Below are positions 8,447-16,904 of a DNA stretch of 64,000 nt, in pieces; the stretch's first letter is position 1, and each line of letters opens with the position of its first letter. The stretch comes from an uncultured Pelagibacteraceae bacterium. Its GTDB lineage: Bacteria; Pseudomonadota; Alphaproteobacteria; Pelagibacterales; Pelagibacteraceae. The stretch covers positions 1-64,000 of the forward strand of contig CACLBB010000006.1 of assembly GCA_902605035.1 (NCBI GenBank), in the 5' to 3' direction. A program made the position numbers and the translations under genes. The notes under the pieces are model-generated. The model ran no database searches. It had not been told where the DNA came from and saw nothing but the letters and a program-made list of their open reading frames with translations.

Positions 8447-9499
8447 ATGGCATCTATTGAACTAAGAAATATCGAAAAAAGTTTTGGAACAAACAAGGTA
8501 ATAAATAAATTTGATATAAAAATAAATGATGGAGAATTTATTGTTTTAGTTGGTCCATCAGGTTGTGGAAAGTCTACACTTTTAAGAATGATCTCAGGTT
8601 TAGAGTCAGTTGATATAGGAGAAATTTATTTAGATAATAAACTAATAAATAATCTAATTCCTTCTAAACGCGAAATTGCAATGGTTTTTCAATCCTATGC
8701 TCTGTATCCACACATGAATGTTTTTGAAAATATGGCTTTCGGTTTAAAAATGGAAAAAATTCCGAAAAATGAAATCAGCCAAAAAGTTAATAGTGCTGCT
8801 GCTACACTTCAAATAAAAGATTTACTTGAAAGGAAGCCTAAACAACTATCAGGTGGACAAAGACAAAGAGTTGCAATTGGTAGAGCGATCACAAGGAGTC
8901 CTAAAGTTTTTTTATTTGATGAGCCATTATCAAACCTTGATGCTGCTTTAAGATCTGAAATGAGAGTTGAAATATCCAAGCTACATAAAAAATTGAATTC
9001 AAATATAATTTATGTAACACATGATCAGGTTGAAGCGATGACATTAGCTGATAGAATTGTAGTTCTAAACAAAGGAAATATCGAACAATATGGAACACCA
9101 AATGAGATTTATTCAGATCCAAATAATATTTTTGTTGCAGAATTTATCGGATCACCAAAAATGAATATAATTAAGATTAATAAAGAACACGTTGTAAATT
9201 CACACACTTTGTACTTATTCAATAATAAAATAACTTTTGAAAATTTAGAATTTAAAGATGAGATGTATATGGGCATTAGACCTGAGGATATAATCTTAAA
9301 TAGCGATAATAAAATCCAATTTGAGGTAAAAATTGATCTTGTAGAAAATTTAGGATTTGAAAAAATTATTTATTCTAATGTTTCAAATAATCAAATTATA
9401 ATTAAATCATCAGAAAATATTAATAATAACTCACTAAAAGTGTCTTTTTCAAAAGATAAGGTATTATTTTTTGATAAAGATAAAAATCGGATTAGATAA
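8447..9499 (+). CDS. Sugar-type ABC transporter ATPase (MalK/UgpC-like)
   Basis: A 350-residue ATP-binding subunit that energises the importer from the cytoplasmic face. Walker A is GPSGCGKST, the Q-loop region reads MVFQSYALYPH, the signature is LSGGQRQR, Walker B is VFLFDEP, and the switch histidine is in YVTHDQVEAMTLADR. A shorter C-terminal regulatory (TOBE) region follows, with GIRPEDI. It is transcribed divergently from the binding-protein/permease operon, sharing the roughly 160-bp intergenic region, and is followed after 25 nt by the GH13 gene. This arrangement implies that one ATPase serves the divergent permeases. Confidence 0.9.
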   Translation: MASIELRNIEKSFGTNKVINKFDIKINDGEFIVLVGPSGCGKSTLLRMISGLESVDIGEIYLDNKLINNLIPSKREIAMVFQSYALYPHMNVFENMAFGLKMEKIPKNEISQKVNSAAATLQIKDLLERKPKQLSGGQRQRVAIGRAITRSPKVFLFDEPLSNLDAALRSEMRVEISKLHKKLNSNIIYVTHDQVEAMTLADRIVVLNKGNIEQYGTPNEIYSDPNNIFVAEFIGSPKMNIIKINKEHVVNSHTLYLFNNKITFENLEFKDEMYMGIRPEDIILNSDNKIQFEVKIDLVENLGFEKIIYSNVSNNQIIIKSSENINNNSLKVSFSKDKVLFFDKDKNRIR

Positions 9500-9524
9500 T
9501 TTTATTTGAATAAAAATATTAGTA

Positions 9525-11246
9525 ATGTTGACTCAAAAAGATCAGAAAAAAATAAGATCTAAACTAGATAATATATACAAAATAATTTTATCTAAAAAAG
9601 ATATTGATAAATTTGAAGATGAAATAATTCAAATAATTAAGAATTTCAATAAAAAAAATCCAAAAAGGAAAAAAAATATTTCAGAGAAAACTTCATTAAT
9701 AATTTGTTATGGTGACAGTATTTATTCAAATAAAGAAAGTTCAATATTATTATTTAAAGTTTTTTTTCAAAAAAAATTAAAAAAATATTTTAATACGATA
9801 CATTTTTTACCTTTTTATCCTTCAAGTAGTGATAGTGGTTTTTCTGTAAAGGATCATTATAAGATAGAAAAAAAACTTGGTAACTGGTCTGATATAAAAA
9901 AAATTTCAAAATCAACCGATATTATGGCTGATATGGTAATTAACCATGCCTCAGCAAGAGGTTTATGGTTTAGAAATTTTTTAAAAAACAGAAAACCAGG
10001 TAAAAACTATTTTTTAACTATCGACTCTAAATTTAATACTTCAAAAGTAATACGACCAAGAGATCATAAATTATTAAAAAAAATTTATATCTTTAATAAA
10101 AAGGAATACCTTTGGAGAACTTTTAGTGCAGATCAATTAGATCTTAACTTTAAAAATCAATCCGTATTATTACGATTTATAAAGATTATGATTAATCTTA
10201 TTAATCATGGTGTAACTGTTTTTAGATTAGATGCAATTGCTTACCTTTGGAAAGAGAGTGGAACTAAATGCATTAATTTAAAACAAACACATGAAATAAT
10301 AAAACTTTTAAGAACAATTTGTGGTTTTCTAAATGTGGAAACCGTAATTGTTACAGAAACAAATTTGCCCGAAAAGGAAAATCTAAGTTATTTTGGCAAA
10401 AATGATGAAGCTAATTGGATTTACAATTTTTCTCTGCCACCATTATTAATTCATGCTTTTTTATTTGAGGATAGTTCATATTTAAATCAGTGGAGTAAAA
10501 AACTACCAATTGCAAAAAAAGGAAATAGTTATTTAAATTTTATATCCTCTCACGATGGAATTGGTATTAGGCCTACAGAGGGAATATTTAACAACAAAAT
10601 ATTAAAAAAATTTCTTAAAAGACTAAAAAAAAATGGATCAAAATTTTCATATAGAAAAGTAAAAAATAAGTCAAAAAAAGTCTATGAGGCAAATATAACT
10701 GTCTTTGACGCACTTAAAAGATCAGATAACGATTTAAAAGGAAAATTTTATTTAGAAAGATATGTTTCTGCACATTCAATTATTATTTCATTTGAAGGTA
10801 TCCCTGCAGTATATTTTAATTCTTTGTTTGGCAAATCTAATGATGAAGCTAAATATATAATTACTGGAAATAATAGAGACGTAAATAGATATAAATGGAA
10901 TTATAAAAATATTTCAAAAAAACTTGATGACCAAAATTCCAAACAAAGCATATTTTATCAAAGAATTTCAAATTTACTTAATATCAGAAGAAATCAAAAA
11001 GCATTTCATCCAAATGCCTCTAGACACTATATAAACCTTGGCTCAAAAATTTTTTCTTTCAAAAGAGTAAGTATTAATAAAAAACAAACTATAATTTGTG
11101 TTACAAATTTGTCTTCAAAAATTCAGGGAGCACGCCTTAATAAGGTTTATCATAACTGGAAAAATTTAATTGGATCTAAAATTGAAATAAAAAATAAACT
11201 TTTAATGTTAAAACCTTTTGAAACAATTTGGTTAAGTAATAGATAG
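9525..11246 (+). CDS. GH13 sucrose-phosphorylase-like glycoside phosphorylase
   Basis: A 573-residue cytoplasmic enzyme of the alpha-amylase superfamily, closest by motif to GH13_18 phosphorylases (sucrose, glucosylglycerol or glucosylglycerate phosphorylase). Visible catalytic segments are MADMVINHAS, FRLDAIAYLWKESGT (nucleophile Asp), VIVTETNLPEKEN (acid/base Glu) and ISSHDGIGIRP (third Asp). The phrase AYLWKE-GT with TH-IIKLLR is characteristic of this subgroup. The expected reaction is phosphate-dependent cleavage to glucose 1-phosphate plus an acceptor. It follows the transporter ATPase by 25 nt, so the imported substrate is probably processed here. The acceptor specificity cannot be assigned. 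Confidence 0.82.
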   Translation: MLTQKDQKKIRSKLDNIYKIILSKKDIDKFEDEIIQIIKNFNKKNPKRKKNISEKTSLIICYGDSIYSNKESSILLFKVFFQKKLKKYFNTIHFLPFYPSSSDSGFSVKDHYKIEKKLGNWSDIKKISKSTDIMADMVINHASARGLWFRNFLKNRKPGKNYFLTIDSKFNTSKVIRPRDHKLLKKIYIFNKKEYLWRTFSADQLDLNFKNQSVLLRFIKIMINLINHGVTVFRLDAIAYLWKESGTKCINLKQTHEIIKLLRTICGFLNVETVIVTETNLPEKENLSYFGKNDEANWIYNFSLPPLLIHAFLFEDSSYLNQWSKKLPIAKKGNSYLNFISSHDGIGIRPTEGIFNNKILKKFLKRLKKNGSKFSYRKVKNKSKKVYEANITVFDALKRSDNDLKGKFYLERYVSAHSIIISFEGIPAVYFNSLFGKSNDEAKYIITGNNRDVNRYKWNYKNISKKLDDQNSKQSIFYQRISNLLNIRRNQKAFHPNASRHYINLGSKIFSFKRVSINKKQTIICVTNLSSKIQGARLNKVYHNWKNLIGSKIEIKNKLLMLKPFETIWLSNR

Positions 11247-11313
11247 AAATTTTATGTCTCTCGCGTCTACCCTCTGCTCTACTTGTATTTTTTCTCTTAA
11301 TATTTTGCTATCT

Positions 11314-13050
11314 CTAAAATTTTAATATAAATTGAACAAGTCTAAAATTTAACTTATCCTCCATCTTAACTAATTCTACTCCAGATTTTTTAAATATATC
11401 AATCCATTCTTCTTTAAAAGTTAAACCTTGCCATGTTAACGGGTGTATTACGTGTTGGTAAAATAAAAAATGTATTCTATCTGGGTAAGGCATTTTTTGA
11501 TATTCTTCATCTTCGATACAATCAAATTCTCCAAGAAAAAAATATTTACCCTTAAATTCTTTTTTCATATCTTTAAACATCTGTATTACTTTTTCTTTAC
11601 CATCACGTAAAAACTCATGCATGACCATAATCGCATTAAAACCATCCACATCTTGGATTTTATTTGAAAATGTACTTGGATTATATAAATCTCCCTGAAC
11701 AAGAGAAATTCTTTTTTCTAAACCCTTTTTTTTAATTCTTTCTTTTGCTTCTTTTAAAGCATCATCTGACAAATCCACTCCAACACCTTGTAAATTTTTA
11801 TCTTGTTCGCACAAACTGATTAAAACATCGGCAGAGCCACAACCAAGATCGGCTACTTTTTTTACCCCTAATTTTTTCATATTTTCGACCACCCATGGAT
11901 AATTTTTTCTACCAGTATAATAACTTCCTTTAGCAATTAAATCTCCGGGTCTAATATAATCTTCTCCATACTTTTTTTCATTTCTTAAAGAAGGAACTAA
12001 TTCAGTTAAAATACAAGAATATGCTCCAACAGCTCCAAATGACATAGTTAAAAGCGCGTCTGTAAATAAATTTTCTTTACCAAAATCTGTTAAACAAAAT
12101 TTATCATTTTTTTTAATTAAAATTTTATCTGAATGATAAAGAAAATTTAAAACACCTTTTAATAAGATAGGGTTAAGTTTATTTTTTTTCGCAATCTCTT
12201 CTACGGATAAATTACCTTTTGCTTTTAAAGTCTCAAAAACTCCAGTCTCATGCATTGCAAAAATTAAATGTGCTCTAATATAACCATTTCTAATACTTTG
12301 TGTCCAAAATTTGGAATCCTTTCCTAAAAATTCATCTTTGAAAACTTTTGAACTATCTTGTTCTTTTAGTTTTAATGTCTCCGCCAACCAAAAATCAAAA
12401 TCATAGTGAATGTCAACAGCAGTTCTAAAATCATCTGTTTGAACGATATCAATATTTTTTCCAACTCTTATTCCTTCGTCTCTAATCAGATGTGCTTTGA
12501 AAGCACTTGCTACCCCTTGATCTTCCCTAAATGTTGCGCTAAATCTTTTTTGTCTTGCATCATAATCTCCATCGGTAATCCGTCTAAAAGAATTATCCTC
12601 ATTTTTTTTCCAAAAATGTTTGTGTGTTTTATATGCAGAAAAGACTGTATCTAATTTGGGATTATTAGAAAGTTTGTCTACGCAGTCTTTGATAACATTT
12701 TTCGGTCTAAATATATCTGTTGGTTGAAGATAGACTACAATATCAAATTTTTTCTTAGTAATTTTTTCATGTTCAGTCAGTGCATGCTGAATGACTGGTT
12801 CAGGTGGCACATCATCTTTAGCTAATTCTGGTGGTCTTTTAAAAGAAACTGTTGCACCAAACTTTTTGGAAACTTTTATAATTTCATCATCATCACTAGT
12901 TACAAGTACAGTATCACAGACTCCTGAATCTAACGCGTCTTTAATTGTATAAGCTATAAGAGGTTTACCATTGAGAAGTTTAAGATTTTTACCTTTTAAA
13001 CCTTTCGAGCCACCACGAGCCATTATTATTGCAATAGTTTTTAAATTCAT
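11314..13050 (-). CDS. Fusion of CMP-sugar-type cytidylyltransferase and SAM methyltransferase
   Basis: This 578-residue protein joins two domains. Residues 1-235 are an acylneuraminate-type cytidylyltransferase: IIMARGGSKGLKGKN is the nucleotide-binding motif, and KPLIAYTIKDALDSG and VTSDDDEI follow in the usual order. Residues about 250-330 look like a winged-helix dimerisation domain (LSVEEIAKKNKLNPILLKGVLNFL). Residues about 370-578 are a class I methyltransferase with SAM motif VADLGCGSAD at about 399-408. Known families predict activation of a nonulosonic or related acid sugar to a CMP-sugar and methylation of a small substrate. A link between the two activities is inference. The frame is open throughout with no sign of an artefactual join. 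Confidence 0.85.
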   Translation of the reverse strand: MNLKTIAIIMARGGSKGLKGKNLKLLNGKPLIAYTIKDALDSGVCDTVLVTSDDDEIIKVSKKFGATVSFKRPPELAKDDVPPEPVIQHALTEHEKITKKKFDIVVYLQPTDIFRPKNVIKDCVDKLSNNPKLDTVFSAYKTHKHFWKKNEDNSFRRITDGDYDARQKRFSATFREDQGVASAFKAHLIRDEGIRVGKNIDIVQTDDFRTAVDIHYDFDFWLAETLKLKEQDSSKVFKDEFLGKDSKFWTQSIRNGYIRAHLIFAMHETGVFETLKAKGNLSVEEIAKKNKLNPILLKGVLNFLYHSDKILIKKNDKFCLTDFGKENLFTDALLTMSFGAVGAYSCILTELVPSLRNEKKYGEDYIRPGDLIAKGSYYTGRKNYPWVVENMKKLGVKKVADLGCGSADVLISLCEQDKNLQGVGVDLSDDALKEAKERIKKKGLEKRISLVQGDLYNPSTFSNKIQDVDGFNAIMVMHEFLRDGKEKVIQMFKDMKKEFKGKYFFLGEFDCIEDEEYQKMPYPDRIHFLFYQHVIHPLTWQGLTFKEEWIDIFKKSGVELVKMEDKLNFRLVQFILKF

Positions 13051-13195
13051 TAATTTTGTATTTCTTAAGCTAACATTGATAATTTAACAAGATCAATATT
13101 AAAATTATTAATGATATAAAGCTTTAAATATTTATATTATAGTTAATATCTATTTTTTAAAATTTTAAAATGATAAGAATTTAAAAAAAATATAT

Positions 13196-13702
13196 ATGGT
13201 TTTATTAAAAAAATTAAATCCAAGAAAAGATGTCACCAAAAAATATAAGAAATGGATGAATGATAAAGAGGTTCATAAATTTTCTGCACAAAAACTAAAA
13301 AAACATACTTTGTCGACAATTAGTAAGTACGTCAATAGCATGAATAGTTCTAAGAATGAAATTTTACTAGGAATTTTTATAAAGATAGATAATAAGTTAA
13401 GCCACATTGGAAACATTAAAATTGGACCTATCAATTTTTTTTATAAAACAGCATACATATCATACTTCATAGGAGAAAAAAATTTATGGAAGAAAGGTTA
13501 TGGAACTCAAGCAATTAAAGAGGCGATAAAAATAGCTAAGAAAAAAAAAATTAGAAAATTGAAAGCAGGTTTTGTTGAAATCAATCCTGGTTCCAAAAGA
13601 GTTTTAGAAAAAAATGGTTTCAAAAAAGAGGGTACTCTCAAATCTGAAGAAGAACACAATAAGAAAAGGTACAACGCTTATATTTATGGAAAAGCATTGT
13701 AA
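13196..13702 (+). CDS. GNAT-family N-acetyltransferase
   Basis: A 168-residue RimJ/RimL-type acetyltransferase. The acetyl-CoA binding region is ISYFIGEKNLWKKGYGTQAIKEAI, where KKGYGT is the Q/R-x-x-G-x-G/A loop equivalent, and NPGSKRVLEKNGFKKEG is the usual C-terminal motif. It is very lysine-rich, as are its neighbours. It is divergent from the cytidylyltransferase-methyltransferase fusion and 20 nt before a GT9 gene. That setting suggests acetylation of a nucleotide sugar or surface sugar (compare PseH-like enzymes in nonulosonate pathways), but protein acetylation cannot be excluded. Confidence 0.8.
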   Translation: MVLLKKLNPRKDVTKKYKKWMNDKEVHKFSAQKLKKHTLSTISKYVNSMNSSKNEILLGIFIKIDNKLSHIGNIKIGPINFFYKTAYISYFIGEKNLWKKGYGTQAIKEAIKIAKKKKIRKLKAGFVEINPGSKRVLEKNGFKKEGTLKSEEEHNKKRYNAYIYGKAL

Positions 13703-13722
13703 ACTCTAACGCAGAAAGTTTC

Positions 13723-14676
13723 ATGAAAAAAATTTTACTTTATAACTCGGGCGGTGGTTTGGGAGATTCCATACAGTTATTTAATTTAATATTAAGTCTA
13801 CAAAACTCTTTCAAAGAGTCTGAATTTTATTATTTAGGAGCTCATGAAAATCATTTTCAAGGAAAATTAAGTAGTTTTAATATTAATATTAAAACATTAG
13901 ATCTAGGAGTTAAATATTTTGGCTTTAGATGGTGGCATTATTTATATGTCAAAAAAAAGTTTAAAGATTTAAATATAGATAAAATAGATTTAATAATTGA
14001 TTTACAATCTAAGTTAAGAAATACTTTAATTTTAAAAAGATTGCCACACAACCATTTTTATTCATCTACTTATAATTTTAGATTTTGTACAAAAGATTAT
14101 GATTATAATTCGAAAGACCACTTAGAAAATTTAAGTAATTTTTTAAAAACAAATATAAAAATAGTAAATTTTAACCCAAATAATTTAGATGAAAAATTTA
14201 ACTTAGAAGCAAAAAGATTATTGCCAGATAAAAATTATGTAGGTTTCTCAGTCACTCAAGGAAATATCTATAGAGAAAAAAGTTGGGATTTAAATAATTT
14301 TATAACTCTAGGAAGTAAAATTGAAGAAAAAAATAAAATACCTGTTTTTTTTATTGAAAAAAAAGAAATAGAATTAATTAAAACAATTAAATCAAAATTG
14401 CCTAATGCTTTATTTCCTGAACTTCATTCGTCTATTTCTGGTCCTGCGCTGGTTACTGCTTTAACTAAAAGATTAGATACTGCAGTATCTATTGATAACG
14501 GAATTATGCATATGATGGGACTAGCTAACATACCTATGATTGTTTTATTTGGACCTACTGACTCAGAAAAATTTTCACCAAAAAGTAATTTGATCAAGAT
14601 TTTAGATAGTAAAAAAATATATAAATCAAAAAATATAAATAAGATTACTGTTCTAGATGTTTATAAATTGATTTAA
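13723..14676 (+). CDS. Glycosyltransferase family 9 (heptosyltransferase-like)
   Basis: A 317-residue protein with the GT9/GT-B layout: an N-terminal glycine-rich segment (NSGGGLGDSIQ) and a C-terminal donor-binding segment SIDNGIMHMMGLANIPMIVLFGPTDSEKFSP, the counterpart of the D-T/N-G-x-x-H-x-A motif of heptosyltransferases. It most likely transfers a sugar in the lipopolysaccharide core or another surface glycan. It follows the GNAT gene by 20 nt. Its stop codon overlaps that of the convergent cinA-like gene. Confidence 0.82.
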   Translation: MKKILLYNSGGGLGDSIQLFNLILSLQNSFKESEFYYLGAHENHFQGKLSSFNINIKTLDLGVKYFGFRWWHYLYVKKKFKDLNIDKIDLIIDLQSKLRNTLILKRLPHNHFYSSTYNFRFCTKDYDYNSKDHLENLSNFLKTNIKIVNFNPNNLDEKFNLEAKRLLPDKNYVGFSVTQGNIYREKSWDLNNFITLGSKIEEKNKIPVFFIEKKEIELIKTIKSKLPNALFPELHSSISGPALVTALTKRLDTAVSIDNGIMHMMGLANIPMIVLFGPTDSEKFSPKSNLIKILDSKKIYKSKNINKITVLDVYKLI

Positions 14677-15431
14677 ATCTTTAATATTTTAATATTTTTT
14701 AATTTAACAAGTTTCCTGAGATCTGTATTTACTTTCAGTAGTTTGTTTCTTGAAATTGATCTAGATACTATTGAAACACCTATTTTACCTAATCTAAAAA
14801 AAGGATAGCTTCCTATATCAACATGCTTCTTATATTTTTTTTGTATCAAACCAAGTTGTTTAGAAATATTGCTTTCAACAGTAAAAAGGTTAATTGTTTT
14901 GCTATGAATTTTTGAACCTTTAATTAAATATCGCTTAGTATTTTCAATCATTGAATTTAAAATTGATGGAACACCTGGTAATGAGAGAACGTTCTTAGTC
15001 ATAAAGCCTGGTGCTGCACTTGAAGGGTTGTAAATTAACTTAGATCCTCTAGGCATTTTCGCCATTTTTTTTCTACCATCATTAAATTTTGATTTTCCAT
15101 AATAATTTTCTAAAATTTTATAAGCCTCTTTATGGAACTCATACTTAAGTCCAAATGCCTTAGAGATTGAATATGCTGTTATGTCATCATGAGTCGGCCC
15201 GATACCACCTGTTGTAAAAACGTAATTAAATCTTTTTGACATCTCTTTAAGATTTTTAATAATAGTCTTTTCATTATCTGGAATAATTTTCACCTCTGTA
15301 ACAGCTATTCCACATTCAGAATTTAACCATTTCGATATAAATGCAACGTTTTTATCTTGTGTTCTACCAGAAAGAATTTCATTCCCAATTATTAAAATTG
15401 CAGCATTTACTTTTTTGTTTTTTTTCTTCAT
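14673..15431 (-). CDS. CinA-like molybdopterin-binding domain protein
   Basis: A 252-residue protein with the MoaB/MogA fold that forms the N-terminal half of CinA. Diagnostic segments are AAILIIGNEILSGRTQDKN, FTTGGIGPTHDDIT and LSLPGVPSILNSMIEN. The C-terminal nicotinamide-mononucleotide deamidase domain of full CinA is absent, as in the stand-alone competence/damage-inducible family. The ORF track extends to 15683 through sfsA on the other strand. The ATG at 15431, just before KKKNKKVNAAILIIGNE, is the sensible start. It is divergent from sfsA with 16 bp between start codons. Confidence 0.85.
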   Translation of the reverse strand: MKKKNKKVNAAILIIGNEILSGRTQDKNVAFISKWLNSECGIAVTEVKIIPDNEKTIIKNLKEMSKRFNYVFTTGGIGPTHDDITAYSISKAFGLKYEFHKEAYKILENYYGKSKFNDGRKKMAKMPRGSKLIYNPSSAAPGFMTKNVLSLPGVPSILNSMIENTKRYLIKGSKIHSKTINLFTVESNISKQLGLIQKKYKKHVDIGSYPFFRLGKIGVSIVSRSISRNKLLKVNTDLRKLVKLKNIKILKI

Positions 15432-15447
15432 AGATTGAGAAATATAT

Positions 15448-16143
15448 ATGATCTTTGAGAAGAAATTAATACCAGGTGTTTTTATAAAAAGATACAAGCG
15501 TTTTTTTGTAGATATAGAAATAAATGATAAAATAGTTACTGCGCACTGTCCAAATACTGGTTCAATGCTTGGGCTGTTAAAAAAAGGAAATAAAGTTTGG
15601 ATAAGTAAGACTGATAATTCAAAAAGAAAATTAAAATACACTCTACAAATTATTGAAGAAAATGGATCCAAAGTTGGTATCAATACTCATCTTACTAACA
15701 AAATTTTTTTATCAGCTTTAGAAAATGGAGCTATAAGAGAATTTGGTAAAGATATAATCATTAAACCTGAGGTAAAATTTGGTGATAATACAAGATTTGA
15801 TTTTTTAGTTAAAAAAAAAGGAACTGATATTTTTATAGAGGTTAAAAATGTTACCTTAAAAAGAAATTCTAAAACTGCAGAATTTCCTGACGCAGTTACA
15901 TCAAGAGGTAAAAAACATCTTGAGGAGCTTTTAAAAGCAAAAAAAAAAGGTTATGAAATTTATCTCGTGTTTGTCATTCAACGTGAGGACTGCAAAGAAT
16001 TCAAAATTGCCGAAGATATTGATCCTAATTACTTCAAATCACTACTACTAGCTGTAAAAAAAAATCTAAAAATACTTTGCTATGATTGTAAATTTTCTTC
16101 AAAAGGAATAAAACTTAATAAAAAAATAATTTTTAAGAATTAA
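15448..16143 (+). CDS. sfsA: SfsA family protein (sugar fermentation stimulation homolog)
   Basis: A 231-residue protein matching SfsA along its length. Visible features are AHCPNTGSMLGLL, the nuclease-like core RFDFLVKKKGTDIFIEVKNVTL, the segment FPDAVTSRGKKHLEEL, and YLVFVIQREDCKEF. The family has been linked to DNA binding and carries a restriction-nuclease-like fold, but its cellular role is uncertain. The stop overlaps the start of map by one base, so the two are probably co-transcribed. Confidence 0.9.
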   Translation: MIFEKKLIPGVFIKRYKRFFVDIEINDKIVTAHCPNTGSMLGLLKKGNKVWISKTDNSKRKLKYTLQIIEENGSKVGINTHLTNKIFLSALENGAIREFGKDIIIKPEVKFGDNTRFDFLVKKKGTDIFIEVKNVTLKRNSKTAEFPDAVTSRGKKHLEELLKAKKKGYEIYLVFVIQREDCKEFKIAEDIDPNYFKSLLLAVKKNLKILCYDCKFSSKGIKLNKKIIFKN

Positions 16144-16892
16144 TGAATACGGATATACAAGAGTCATTCGAAAAAACGAGAATAGCTGGGTCTATAGCAG
16201 CAGCAGCTTTAGACGAAGTTCAAAAAATAGTAAAACCAGGGATCACTACTGACAGTATTGATAAATTATGTTATGAGTTTATAAACGATCATGGTGCTTT
16301 TTCAGCTCCTTTATTCTACAGAGGTTTTCCAAAATCATGCTGTACATCTGTGAACCACGTTGTTTGTCACGGAGTTCCCTCTGAAAAGGTCCTAAGTGAG
16401 GGCGATATCATTAATGTAGATGTTACGGCATATAAGGATGGTTGGCATGGAGATACAAGTAGAATGTTTGAAATTGGCAATATACCTATTAAAGCAAAAA
16501 AATTAATTCAAACTACTTATCAATCTCTAATGAAAGCAATTGAAATATTAAAAGAAAATGTTCATTTAGGAGATATCGGTTCAGTAATTCAAGAACATGT
16601 AGAAGCTGAGGGTTATTCTGTAGTACAAGATTTTTGCGGGCATGGTATTGGTAAAGCTTTTCATGAGGAACCTACAATTCTACATTATGGAAAAAAAGGG
16701 ACAGGTGAAAAAATTAAAACTGGAATGATTTTTACAATAGAGCCCATGATTAATATTGGTAATTATGAAACAAAAATTTTAAATGACGGTTGGACTGCCG
16801 TTACAAAAGATAAATCTTTATCAGCACAATTTGAACATACTGTTGGTATAACAAAAGAGGGTTGCGAAGTATTTACTCGATCTAATATATAA
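16143..16892 (+). CDS. map: Methionine aminopeptidase, type I
   Basis: A 249-residue metalloprotease that removes the initiator methionine from new proteins. The metal ligands lie in VDVTAYKDGWHGDTSRMF (two Asp), CGHGIGKAFHEEP (His), FTIEPMI (Glu) and QFEHTVGI (Glu). The length is right for a type I enzyme without extensions. It overlaps the sfsA stop by one base and precedes purB by 12 nt. Essential housekeeping gene; no oddity seen. Confidence 0.96.
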   Translation: MNTDIQESFEKTRIAGSIAAAALDEVQKIVKPGITTDSIDKLCYEFINDHGAFSAPLFYRGFPKSCCTSVNHVVCHGVPSEKVLSEGDIINVDVTAYKDGWHGDTSRMFEIGNIPIKAKKLIQTTYQSLMKAIEILKENVHLGDIGSVIQEHVEAEGYSVVQDFCGHGIGKAFHEEPTILHYGKKGTGEKIKTGMIFTIEPMINIGNYETKILNDGWTAVTKDKSLSAQFEHTVGITKEGCEVFTRSNI

Positions 16893-16904
16893 TTATACAG
16901 TAAA

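Noticed and set aside
11247-11313. Slightly GC-richer gap between the GH13 gene and the fusion gene
   Set aside because: No hairpin, tRNA or ORF can be supported there.
15432-15683. N-terminal extension of the cinA-like ORF
   Set aside because: It overlaps sfsA on the other strand and precedes the conserved start KKVNAAILIIGNE.
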